Below are positions 29,821 through 41,865 of a stretch of DNA of 64,000 bases, piece by piece; the stretch's first letter is position 1, and each line of letters begins with the position of its first letter. The notes below the pieces were generated by a model. The model was not told the DNA's origin. It made no database searches and saw nothing but the letters and a program-made list of their open reading frames with translations. A program made the position numbers and the translations under genes. Source of the stretch: an uncultured Psychrobacter sp. (GTDB taxonomy: Bacteria > Pseudomonadota > Gammaproteobacteria > Pseudomonadales > Moraxellaceae); assembly GCF_947488565.1 (NCBI RefSeq), contig NZ_CANKZC010000001.1, positions 558,001 through 622,000 of the forward strand, written 5' to 3'.

Positions 29821-29872
29821 AGTGTTCCATTGCTACTATGTTAGTAGTATTGGACACTTTTAGCATGTCAAT
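29821..29872 (+). terminator. Probable terminator of pyrC
   Basis: AGTGTTCCA...CTACTA at the 5' side pairs with TAGTAG...TGGACACT at the 3' side, with small internal loops, then TTTTA. It begins about 40 nt past the stop. Confidence 0.65.
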
Positions 29873-29908
29873 GTATTTATATCATCGATAAAAGTGACTT
29901 AACTTAAT

Positions 29909-30718
29909 ATGACCATTCAAAACGACGCTACCTTGTCTAATGATGATTCATTACACATTCAAACTAATAAGCCTTCATGTAATCATAAAGGTATAGACTC
30001 ATCTACTGACTCTAATGCCAACCAAACCCATGAGGAGACCGAGCAAGACTTGGCTCCCATGACTATGAAAGAGCGCTTTCGTAAGTTTATACCTGTCATT
30101 GTAGATGTAGAGACAGCAGGTTTTAATGCACAAACTGACGCATTACTTGAGATTGCTTGTATTCCAATCTTATTAAACGAGGATGGCGTATTTTATCCAG
30201 GAGAAGCGCTTAATGCTCATATTGAGCCTTTTGAAGGAGCCAATTTGGAGCCACGCTCATTGGCCTTTACCGGTATTGATCCTAACAATCCGATGCGTAA
30301 AGCGATTGCAGAAGATGAAAAAACCGCTCTACGCCGTATATTTAAAGGTTTAAAAGAAGTGCGCCGTGCTGAAGACTGTCGTCAATGTGTGCTAGTTGGT
30401 CACAATGCTCATTTTGACTTAGCATTCTTAAATGCCGCAGTCATGCGTACTAATAACAAAAACCATAATCCATTTCATCAGTTTTCAGTATTTGACACAG
30501 TCACTTTATCAGCGCTGGCTTTTGGTCAGACGGTACTTGCACGGGCTTGTAAAGCCGCAGGAATTGAGTTTGATGGCAATCATGCTCACTCAGCGCTCTA
30601 TGATACCCAAAAGACTGCTGAGTTATTTTGCCATATTCTAAACCACTACCCTATGTTGCCAAATGCTTTACATACTGAGCAAACAGAGGTAGAGTTGAAT
30701 GACAACGACGACGAATAA
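29909..30718 (+). CDS. rnt: Ribonuclease T with N-terminal extension
   Basis: DEDDh 3'-5' exoribonuclease that trims the 3' ends of tRNA and other stable RNAs. Exo I is VDVETAGFN (Asp, Glu), Exo II GHNAHFDLAFL, and Exo III HSALYDTQKT (His, Asp). The catalytic domain begins near residue 51 (MTMKERFRKFIPVIVDVETAG), where E. coli RNase T begins, so about 50 polar Asn/Thr/Glu-rich residues are extra. A start at 30059 would remove them, but neither ATG has a strong ribosome-binding site, so the true start is undecided. Follows pyrC as a probable separate unit. Confidence 0.9.
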   Translation: MTIQNDATLSNDDSLHIQTNKPSCNHKGIDSSTDSNANQTHEETEQDLAPMTMKERFRKFIPVIVDVETAGFNAQTDALLEIACIPILLNEDGVFYPGEALNAHIEPFEGANLEPRSLAFTGIDPNNPMRKAIAEDEKTALRRIFKGLKEVRRAEDCRQCVLVGHNAHFDLAFLNAAVMRTNNKNHNPFHQFSVFDTVTLSALAFGQTVLARACKAAGIEFDGNHAHSALYDTQKTAELFCHILNHYPMLPNALHTEQTEVELNDNDDE

Positions 30719-30988
30719 ACAGTAGCGGACGAATATTGTTACTTTTATGAGCCAGTAAGTTGATTTCAATATTTAGATGACTTTACCATTTTGATTTTAT
30801 AATCCATAACAAAGGTAACTGTCTATTAAGGTTCATATATTTCATGGCATAAACACAATTGATAGGTTCACTTCTCTTTTTTATTCTTATCCATATCAAC
30901 ACAGAAATTTTCTGTAGATGTTCTAAGTTGCTCATATTCTATACCGCGTATGTGATACCTTATATAGGAACAACGGAGGGACTTTATA

Positions 30989-31186
30989 ATGGATCCACAA
31001 TTCAAATTATGGGCTACCATTCTTGGTTATATGTTATTGGCTGTGACTATCAGTGCTTGCACATCACTGTGGATTCGCCATCATTTAAAAAGTAAGGACT
31101 TACATCCTCGCCGAGCTATTAAAAAAAGATATTTAATTTTAAAAAGACGAAGAAAAAGGCTTGACACAAAGCGTCGACGCCATTAA
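30989..31186 (+). CDS. Small single-pass membrane protein with Arg/Lys-rich tail
   Basis: A 65-residue protein with one hydrophobic helix (about residues 7-30, LWATILGYMLLAVTISACTS) and a strongly basic C-terminal half (KKRYLILKRRRKRLDTKRRRH). By the positive-inside rule the tail should face the cytosol. GGAGGG stands 8 nt before the ATG, one of the best ribosome-binding sites in the window, which supports real translation. No family recognised. Its last codons overlap the -35 and -10 of the tRNA-Glu promoter. Confidence 0.7.
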   Translation: MDPQFKLWATILGYMLLAVTISACTSLWIRHHLKSKDLHPRRAIKKRYLILKRRRKRLDTKRRRH

Positions 31187-31189
31187 AAT
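31161..31189 (+). promoter_or_regulatory. Strong sigma-70 promoter of tRNA-Glu
   Basis: TTGACA (31161-31166), exactly 17 nt, TAAAAT (31184-31189), about 50 nt before the tRNA 5' end. The -35 and most of the spacer lie inside the preceding small ORF. Confidence 0.85.
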
Positions 31190-31238
31190 GTGCACCACTT
31201 CAGCATAAACGGTGAAAGCAGCTGAAGCATAGTACCTA

Positions 31239-31314
31239 GTCCCCATCGTCTAGAGGCCTAGGACACCGCCCTTTCACGGCGGTAACGGGGGTTCGAATCC
31301 CCCTGGGGACGCCA
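31239..31314 (+). tRNA. tRNA-Glu (anticodon TTC)
   Basis: A 76-nt cloverleaf: acceptor GTCCCCA / TGGGGAC, anticodon stem CCGCC / GGCGG with loop CTTTCAC (anticodon TTC at 31273-31275), T stem GGGGG / CCCCC with loop TTCGAAT, discriminator G and encoded CCA (31312-31314). It is a lone tRNA with its own promoter upstream and a long hairpin terminator downstream. Confidence 0.98.
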
Positions 31315-31349
31315 CATATTAAAACGCTATAACAGTTATTTAGCGCTTT

Positions 31350-31388
31350 TTAAGCCCATAAAATCTATTAGATTTTATGGGCTTTTTT
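31350..31388 (+). terminator. Terminator after tRNA-Glu
   Basis: Two 16-nt arms, AAGCCCATAAAATCTA (31352-31367) and its exact complement (31369-31384), separated by one base and followed by seven T. A weaker GCTA/TAGC hairpin lies just upstream at 31324-31345. Confidence 0.92.
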
Positions 31389-31436
31389 TATGTCTATTTT
31401 TACCCTAATAGCTTTATTACTTTAGACATAAAACAT

Positions 31437-31463
31437 AAAAAGCCAGCAGGACGCTGGCTCTTT
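31437..31463 (-). terminator. Terminator of the BLUF gene
   Basis: AGCCAGC (31441-31447) pairs with GCTGGCT (31453-31459), AGGAC loop; on the minus strand it runs into TTTTTATG. Confidence 0.8.
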
Positions 31464-31489
31464 GTAAAGCATTAAAGATTTATCTATCA

Positions 31490-32110
31490 TTAGAATTTAT
31501 CAGAGAGCATAAACCATAACAATGCCAATATAATAAGTGCACCCAATACAGTTTGGATGAGGAAAAAGGCTTGATGCTGCCCCACCACTTTCCCTAATGT
31601 CAAACCTAGTGCATTGTACTTAATCGGTTGAGCATCGATGTCGCCTGTTCCTTCTTGCTCTTTATAATAACCTTTTAAAATTTTCAAGAATTGCTTCCAT
31701 TCATTAGGGGCCCAATTGTAGGGCTTAAAAGGCATAAGTGCCTTCGCTTTAGGATCATTAACCATCCAACGTTCAAGGATGATAGAGCGTAACGACCAGC
31801 CAGTAAATCCGCGCTCACTAATCGCCGAAAACTCTAGAGTCTGTATATCTTTATGTCTATCATCTAACAAGAGACGGTTTTTCAAGTTGGTTAATACTTG
31901 CTCCGTCCCTTCCACACACTGAAAAAAATAACCGTTGCCATAGCAAAGTACGCCAGTAATGTTATCGCTCTTATTATTCTTTATAGAAAATTCAGCGATA
32001 TCGTTTAAGGTACTTGCGCCTGATAATCCAGTAGAAGTAATTCGGCTAACATATACAAACTGATAGAGTTCTAATTCTTCTGATGTATTCATAGTAGTGA
32101 TGTCTGACAA
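31490..32110 (-). CDS. BLUF-domain blue-light sensor with C-terminal membrane anchor
   Basis: FAD-binding blue-light photoreceptor. The BLUF domain covers about residues 14-110. By alignment with AppA from memory, the photocycle Tyr is Tyr20 (FVYVSR), the flavin-contacting Asn is Asn46 (NNKSDNITG), the key Gln is Gln64 (YFFQCVEG), and the Trp is Trp105 (GFTGWSL). The semi-conserved Met after that Trp is Leu107 here. DDRH (83-86) is also typical. A linker of about 70 residues leads to a single membrane helix near the C-terminus (FFLIQTVLGALIILALLWFM). There is no EAL, GGDEF or cyclase output domain. The start is a TTG with AAGGGG 7 nt upstream; the ATG six codons later lacks a ribosome-binding site. 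No partner gene is adjacent. Confidence 0.88.
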   Translation of the reverse strand: MSDITTMNTSEELELYQFVYVSRITSTGLSGASTLNDIAEFSIKNNKSDNITGVLCYGNGYFFQCVEGTEQVLTNLKNRLLLDDRHKDIQTLEFSAISERGFTGWSLRSIILERWMVNDPKAKALMPFKPYNWAPNEWKQFLKILKGYYKEQEGTGDIDAQPIKYNALGLTLGKVVGQHQAFFLIQTVLGALIILALLWFMLSDKF

Positions 32111-32536
32111 TCAATTGCCCCTTAAAGTCAAGCGAATGAACGCCCATTATTTTTAAAATAAAAAAATATGATAAAAAACAAGACTTCATACATTGTCATA
32201 GTATTGATATTATAAGTTTTATTGTTGATTGTATTAACTTGGTTACATAATAAGGCAGTTTGGTCAACTAAGCAACTGAATACATAACATAGCAACAAAG
32301 AATTGTAACCAGACAATGTTCTATATTTTGCTTTATATTCGTAAATGCAGATATATAGAGGGCTGAAGTCATTTAAGATCAAAAAAGAGGTAGAATAAAA
32401 ATGTTCTGCTTCACTCTTTTTATTACGGCTCTATGCCGATAATATTTATAACGACGATAAAGAGTATTATTAGAAAAGTCAGTAGCGTATTAAGATTGCT
32501 ACTGAAAGTCATAGTAATGCAAAAAGAAGGAGGATA
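32111..32536. other. Intergenic region between ispD and the BLUF gene
   Basis: 426 nt, very AT-rich. An 84-codon minus-strand reading frame here has no ribosome-binding site or coding character. It should hold the BLUF promoter; nothing specific was recognised. Confidence 0.5.
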
Positions 32537-33286
32537 TTAGTTTTGAGCGGTTAGGATAGCGGTTAGCAATATAGCATCGTCAGGATAGGTAAGTTTGATG
32601 TTTTGACGACTGCCATCAACCAATCGAATAGGAAGGTTTAGATGCTCAAAAGCACTGGCTTCATCTGTAATCACGAGCTGATGTTCAGACACATAAGCCA
32701 ATACTTGCTGCAATTGACCTAAGCGAAATACTTGCGGCGTTTGCGCTTGCCACATATGACTACGATCAATCGTGCGTTTGATGTAAGAGTGCTGATTGTT
32801 TGTACTTATAGGTCTATCTGTGGGTTCAGATTGAGCATTAGAGTCAATAGATATTTTTAAGGTATCAGCCACAGGAGCGGCTAGAATCGCCCCATAAGGC
32901 TCTAGCATTGCCGCTTCAATAACTCCATCAATATCAGAACGTGGTACAGCAGGACGCGCAGCGTCGTGAATAAGAACCAGATCTGAGTCCTTAGCACCCA
33001 CGTTAGCAATAGCCTCTACGCCTGCTTGTACTGACTGCCAACGCTCGTTGCCACCTATAGCGTAATCGATAGGAAGCGCAAAATCTAAAGTCTGTGCCGT
33101 GCTGTCATCTACTGCTATAACCAATAAGCACTTATCAATATAGGTACTACTAGCAAGCCTTGCGACGCTGTTTTGTAGTAGCGTCTGCCCTTGCAATTTT
33201 GTGTATTGTTTAGCGACAGATGCACCGAAACGGCTACCGCGACCTGCAGCGACAATCATCGCGTGTACACTAGGTTTGATATTCAT
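32537..33286 (-). CDS. ispD: 2-C-methyl-D-erythritol 4-phosphate cytidylyltransferase
   Basis: Third enzyme of the MEP isoprenoid pathway, coupling CTP to methylerythritol phosphate. The CTP-binding loop is VAAGRGSRFGASVAKQY, HDAARP is the conserved metal/substrate motif, and QTPQVFR and TDEAS are family hallmarks. At 249 aa it is slightly long because of a Ser/Thr/Asn-rich insertion (about residues 148-165, SNAQSEPTDRPISTNNQ). Last gene of the eno-ftsB-ispD run on the minus strand. Confidence 0.95.
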   Translation of the reverse strand: MNIKPSVHAMIVAAGRGSRFGASVAKQYTKLQGQTLLQNSVARLASSTYIDKCLLVIAVDDSTAQTLDFALPIDYAIGGNERWQSVQAGVEAIANVGAKDSDLVLIHDAARPAVPRSDIDGVIEAAMLEPYGAILAAPVADTLKISIDSNAQSEPTDRPISTNNQHSYIKRTIDRSHMWQAQTPQVFRLGQLQQVLAYVSEHQLVITDEASAFEHLNLPIRLVDGSRQNIKLTYPDDAILLTAILTAQN

Positions 33287-33408
33287 AACGTGCTACTCAT
33301 GATTTAAGCCCATCACAACGTTGCTTAAAAAAGACAAAGCTTGAAAGTTACTAAAGAAATAAAGAGAATCGCGTTATATAAGAAGGATTTGATGAAATAT
33401 CAAAAAAG

Positions 33409-33717
33409 CTACTGACGACTATGAGTGTTGGGTGCAGTTGATACTTGTACAAAGGTCTCGTTTGGCTTAATTAGGCCTAAGTCTAAACGAGCATGCTCTT
33501 CAACTGCTTCAAGACCATTTTTTAGGTCATGTACATCAGTGCGTAACAAGTTATTTGCCGCCACTTGATTGTCGTTTAGGCGCTGCTGATCTTCAATTTG
33601 AGTAAGCAGTTTATTATGTTCAAATCGACCATTTTCACCCAACCAATACTGATATTGCAATCCTAACAGCACTGCCACAGCTAAAGCGAGTAATATAAAT
33701 TGGCTGAAGTATTTCAT
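33409..33717 (-). CDS. ftsB: Cell division protein FtsB
   Basis: Bitopic inner-membrane protein of the divisome, part of FtsQLB, which links Z-ring assembly with septal peptidoglycan synthesis. One N-terminal membrane helix (about residues 5-21), then a periplasmic coiled coil (about 30-75), then the conserved EEHARLDLGLIKPNETFVQV block. 102 aa, normal length. It lies between eno and ispD, a frequent gammaproteobacterial order. Confidence 0.93.
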   Translation of the reverse strand: MKYFSQFILLALAVAVLLGLQYQYWLGENGRFEHNKLLTQIEDQQRLNDNQVAANNLLRTDVHDLKNGLEAVEEHARLDLGLIKPNETFVQVSTAPNTHSRQ

Positions 33718-33840
33718 AAAACAATAACGCCAAATAATCTAAAAAGGATAAAAGAAAAACTAACTAAGCTGACTAGACAATATATAAACTCCTATATACC
33801 GTCTAGCACTAACACTTAATATAGCTTTATAGCTTAAACA

Positions 33841-35474
<1,634 letters not shown>

Positions 35475-37823
35475 TTACGTTTTTGCTGGGTCCTGGCTGT
35501 TCATACTAGAGGCAGATACGGTATTATTCAGTTCAACCTTTGTCTTAAATTGTGTTAATCGTAGCGCATTCATTAATACTGAAATAGAGCTCAGCGCCAT
35601 AGCAGCAGCAGCGATCATAGGGTTTAAAAAACCAAAAGCGGCAAGCGGTATACCTAAGCAATTATAAATAAAGGCAAAAAACAAGTTTTGTTTGATATTG
35701 CGTAAGGTTGCTTGAGCGATCTTTTGCGCAGCGTCAATATGCATGAGCGACTCGCCCATCAAGCGTGCAGACGCACTATGCTGAGCGACATCTGTCCCCT
35801 CAAACATCGCAAAGCTTGCGTCAGCGGTTGCCATCGCTGGTGCATCGTTGACCCCGTCTCCTGCCATCGCCACTTTATGACCCGCCGTTTGCAGCACGGC
35901 AATTTGGCTGGCTTTATCACGGGGACTCATCTTGCCATAAGCTTGCCCAATACCCAGCTGTCCTGCCACATGATCGACGACAGACTGTTTATCACCACTC
36001 ATCAAAATGACATTGATACCAGCATCTTGTAGTGCAGTAATAGCTTGCGGAGTATCCGTCTTTAGATCATCAGCAAGGGCAAAGGCACCTAAGGGTTCAT
36101 CATTAATACTGACAGCAACCGTACTGGCGATTTGCCACACTTTTGGCATCAGCTTAGGTAAATTTAAACTGGCAAATTCTGCCGTACCGACTTTAACCAA
36201 ACCAAGACCTTCTATGTTTGCTTGTATACCAGCACCTTTAATGACGCTAATATCAGTGACCGTCAACAACGACAGCTTGCGCGCTTTTGCTGCATTGATA
36301 AGCGCCGTCGCCAGCGGATGACTGGCGTGTGCTTCAACACTTGCAGCAATTTGCAACACATCATCTATTGGTAAAGATTTATCGACCATCACTTGATCAA
36401 CGATCGTCGGTTTGCCAACAGTTAAGGTACCGGTTTTATCCAAAACGACAGTATCAATATTGCCTGCAGCCTCAAGGCTTTGCGCGTCTTTAAACCAGAC
36501 GCCATGACGCGCAGCGACACCCATACCCGCCATAATAGCCGCTGGCGTCGCCAAACCAAGGGCACAGGGGCATGCAATCACCAATACTGAAACTGCATGC
36601 ATTAAGGCCGTATCGATCGCACCAGTTAGCCACCATGTCAGCGCAAAGGTGACGATAGCAATGGCCACAACGACTGGGACAAATACTGCTGTTACTCTAT
36701 CAGCCAGACGCGCCAAATTGGCTTTAGAGCCTTGCGCATCGCTAAGCGCTTGCACCATATCACCAAGTTTGGTATCGCTACCTTTTGCACTGACGCGGTA
36801 TAATAAGCTACCGTTTTCGACCAAAGCACCTGCCAGCAGCTCACCTCCTTCTTCTTTTTTTAGGGGCACAGACTCGCCAGTTAAATGACTCTCAACGCAC
36901 CAGCCACTACCATCAATGACCACGCCATCGGTGGCAACGCGACTGCCTTGTTTGGCACGCAGGATATCACCGACTTGTACGTCTTGCAGTGCGACATTAT
37001 GAAAATCACCATTTGGCTGTTGTTGCTCGACTTCATCTGGCGTCAATGACAATAATAAATCAATGCTATTAAGACTATGCTTTTTGGTACGTTCCTCTAA
37101 ATACTTACCCGTGCGGACAAAAGCAATGACCATCACCCCTGCTTCAAAATATACAGCTGGTCCGTGTCCACTACCATGACCGCTTTGCAATAGACTGTTT
37201 AACGTGCCATCGCCATGAGTGAGCCATAGATACGTTGAATATGCCCAAATAGTGACCGTACCGATGACCACCAGCACATCCATATTGGCAAGACCGCCCT
37301 TAATGGACGCCCAAGCGCTTTTATAAAATGGCAACGCCAAGCCAAATTGTACAATGGTTGCAAGGATAAACTGAATCCAAACAGGTGGCATCCACGCCAT
37401 ACCCTGTCCAAAGAGCATCCCCGCCATACCGACCAAAAACGGCACCAAACAGACCCATAGCGCAATCAATCGCCATGGATACTCTGTCGCGGTATCTTTA
37501 TCCGTCTTGGCAAACAAGTTATCAGCGGCCTGCACGTTTGCGACAAAACCTGTTTTACTTACCCACTCTGTGATTTGTTCAGGCGTCGTCTGCGCTGGAT
37601 CATAATCGACATTGGCAGTCTCACCTGCGAAGTTGACATTCACCTCATAAACTGAGGGCTTCTTGTTAAGGACTTTCTCGATTCTAGACGCGCAGGCCTG
37701 ACATGTCATACCATCAATGGCTAGTTGCAAGTGCGCACGCTGAGGCTCAAGCAGCGTATTGGACTGAATGTCAGTATCGACATCATAAGATTGGTCATCG
37801 GCAGTACGGATAGAATCATTCAT
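35475..37823 (-). CDS. copA: Copper-exporting P1B-type ATPase
   Basis: Inner-membrane ATPase that pumps Cu+ (or Ag+) out of the cytosol. One N-terminal heavy-metal-associated domain with GMTCQAC (Cys41, Cys44), about eight membrane helices, the transport-site CPC (418-420, in ACPCALGLATP), phosphorylation motif DKTGTLT (462-468), HP locus SHPLAT, and hinge GDGVNDAPA. At 782 aa it has a single HMA domain and a roughly 30-residue acidic leader. The exoplasmic loop near 203-221 is His/Gly-rich (SGHGSGHG), unusual for this position. It is grouped with copZ and an HMA-like gene upstream on the same strand. No CueR gene is adjacent. Confidence 0.95.
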   Translation of the reverse strand: MNDSIRTADDQSYDVDTDIQSNTLLEPQRAHLQLAIDGMTCQACASRIEKVLNKKPSVYEVNVNFAGETANVDYDPAQTTPEQITEWVSKTGFVANVQAADNLFAKTDKDTATEYPWRLIALWVCLVPFLVGMAGMLFGQGMAWMPPVWIQFILATIVQFGLALPFYKSAWASIKGGLANMDVLVVIGTVTIWAYSTYLWLTHGDGTLNSLLQSGHGSGHGPAVYFEAGVMVIAFVRTGKYLEERTKKHSLNSIDLLLSLTPDEVEQQQPNGDFHNVALQDVQVGDILRAKQGSRVATDGVVIDGSGWCVESHLTGESVPLKKEEGGELLAGALVENGSLLYRVSAKGSDTKLGDMVQALSDAQGSKANLARLADRVTAVFVPVVVAIAIVTFALTWWLTGAIDTALMHAVSVLVIACPCALGLATPAAIMAGMGVAARHGVWFKDAQSLEAAGNIDTVVLDKTGTLTVGKPTIVDQVMVDKSLPIDDVLQIAASVEAHASHPLATALINAAKARKLSLLTVTDISVIKGAGIQANIEGLGLVKVGTAEFASLNLPKLMPKVWQIASTVAVSINDEPLGAFALADDLKTDTPQAITALQDAGINVILMSGDKQSVVDHVAGQLGIGQAYGKMSPRDKASQIAVLQTAGHKVAMAGDGVNDAPAMATADASFAMFEGTDVAQHSASARLMGESLMHIDAAQKIAQATLRNIKQNLFFAFIYNCLGIPLAAFGFLNPMIAAAAMALSSISVLMNALRLTQFKTKVELNNTVSASSMNSQDPAKT

Positions 37824-38212
37824 AAATAAAACTCGTTACAATGTTTATGGAGAACGTTTATAGAGCATTTATAGATTGTTATGAGCTATAAAAAAGGCCA
37901 ACAGTTATGCAAAACTTTAAGCGTGTCAGGTATCTTAATTAGTCTAGTAGTTTAACTGGGCCTCAGCATGGATATCTGATCTGTCGCCCCGAATAACCTG
38001 CCTATTATTATACTAAAATACATATTGACATACATAGTAGATGGTTGTGGTCACTAACATTTCAAGGGCATTCAATTAAACAGCATGAACATAGATGATA
38101 GATAAATAATAGTGACCAGCTACAAGTTATAATCATTAAAAACTACTAAAAAGATAATAAACAACCATTAAAAAAACCAGCTATGATAGCTGGTTTTTCT
38201 GTAGAAAAAAAC
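37824..38212. other. Intergenic region copZ / copA
   Basis: 389 nt with the copZ terminator at 38171-38198. copA therefore seems to have its own promoter here. No ORF seen. Confidence 0.5.
38171..38198 (-). terminator. Terminator of copZ
   Basis: AAAACCAGCTA and TAGCTGGTTTTT form a perfect stem with a TGA loop, just past the copZ stop. Bidirectional in form. Confidence 0.92.
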
Positions 38213-38437
38213 TTAAGAATTGGCGACTGTGGCATCAAATCCTGCTTCATCGATAGCAGATGCAATAGCTTCTGCGCTGGTCTTACTATCATCAAAAGTC
38301 ACTGTTGCCAGATTGTCAGCAAGATCGACAGAAATGGTGTCTATACCATCGATACTGTCAGTCGCAGTGTGGACACTTGCCACACAACCGCCGCAAGTCA
38401 TTCCGTCGATTTTAATGATACGTGTTTGATTTGCCAT
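38213..38437 (-). CDS. copZ: CopZ-type copper chaperone
   Basis: A 74-residue single heavy-metal-associated domain (beta-alpha-beta-beta-alpha-beta). The Cu+ site is GMTCGGC (Cys15, Cys18). The second half, NLATVTFDDSKTSAEAIASA, ends in the usual EAGF. Such proteins carry Cu+ to CopA. Strong AAGGAG ribosome-binding site. It lies between copA and the HMA-like gene at 38621, with which it aligns along its full length. Confidence 0.92.
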   Translation of the reverse strand: MANQTRIIKIDGMTCGGCVASVHTATDSIDGIDTISVDLADNLATVTFDDSKTSAEAIASAIDEAGFDATVANS

Positions 38438-38620
38438 ATTAAGCTCCTTATTATTATCGTTTAATAAACTACTTATCTGAAATTCTAATAAATGGTTATA
38501 GTGGGTTGGTTTGTAAAAAATATACTACTACAGCATAAGCCCGATCAACGTGAACAACAACCCCTTTTGGTTATCACTTTATGAAAGAATAATAGCTTTT
38601 TGCTAATACATTATGGGTAT

Positions 38621-38875
38621 CTAATTGTCATAATGTGGATTTTGCGGCGCATCAATAGGATACGGCTGGGTCACATAATCAACCATGCTAATCGCAGCTG
38701 TCAACGCATGAATACTCGTATCGGTATCGTCATAGCGTACAGTTGCGATGCTACTCGCTGCATCAAGATCTATCGCAGTGACCCCTGTAATGTTCTTTAA
38801 CGCTGTCATGACACTGTCTAACCCTTCAGCGTCATCGATATTCTCAATACTCACCTGTGCTGTCTGAATCGCCAT
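38621..38875 (-). CDS. HMA-like small protein lacking the metal-binding cysteines
   Basis: An 84-residue protein that aligns with the adjacent CopZ without gaps in its second half: SIATVRYDDTDTSIHALTAAI against NLATVTFDDSKTSAEAIASAI. Where CopZ has GMTCGGC, this one has acidic IENIDDAEG, and there is no Cys anywhere. It thus has the HMA fold but not the classical Cu+ site. A tail of about 15 residues rich in Pro, Asp, Asn and ending in NPHYDN is added. GAGGG stands 8 nt before the ATG, so translation is likely. It may be a regulatory or structural partner of CopA or CopZ, or a paralogue that took a new role; function unknown. Confidence 0.78.
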   Translation of the reverse strand: MAIQTAQVSIENIDDAEGLDSVMTALKNITGVTAIDLDAASSIATVRYDDTDTSIHALTAAISMVDYVTQPYPIDAPQNPHYDN

Positions 38876-38902
38876 TGTGCTGCCCTCTTTGTTACTTATC
38901 CA

Positions 38903-39853
<951 letters not shown>

Positions 39854-39934
39854 CTAAGCGTAATTAGAGGCCACAGACAAATGGTAGATGGACAGATACA
39901 AATGTTGTGACAGTTCAGCCAACTATCAGCTCAT

Positions 39935-39966
39935 AAAAAAAGACCAATCCGAAGATCAGTCTTTTA
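39935..39966 (-). terminator. Probable terminator of pyrG
   Basis: AAAAAGAC and GTCTTTT arms with an inner ATC-CGAA-GAT hairpin separated by CA/CA mismatches, between pyrG and kdsA. Read-through to kdsA is possible. Confidence 0.6.
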
Positions 39967-40000
39967 ATTAATATAATAGCTGTAACAAAAGCCTAAAACC

Positions 40001-41641
<1,641 letters not shown>

Positions 41642-41763
41642 CTATCGGTAATTGGTAAAAGAGGATTTTACTAAAAATACGCCATAAAATATAGGGTAAA
41701 AACTCAAAGTCTCTTAAACTCTTAGGTTTTACTGGCTGTTACCCTATTAAAGTTGGCACAACG

Positions 41764-41797
41764 AAAAAACCCACCCCGAAGGATGAGTCTTTTAGTA
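41764..41797 (-). terminator. Terminator of porin 1, UUCG-type
   Basis: On the minus strand ACTCATCC - TTCG - GGGTGGGT then TTTTTT: an 8-bp stem with two G-T pairs capped by an extra-stable C(UUCG)G tetraloop. Nearly identical to the element at 43113. Confidence 0.9.
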
Positions 41798-41865
41798 TTA
41801 TATAGTTATGATGTTTCGCTATCACTTGGATGGTTTTACAATAAAGGCTACTTAGATAAAAGCCA

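Noticed and set aside
32128..32382. 84-codon minus-strand frame before the BLUF gene
   Set aside because: No ribosome-binding site, biased AT-driven composition, no domain; treated as non-coding.
35512..35660. Plus-strand frames antisense to copA (for example from 35446)
   Set aside because: They mirror the conserved C-terminal helices of CopA and have no ribosome-binding site.
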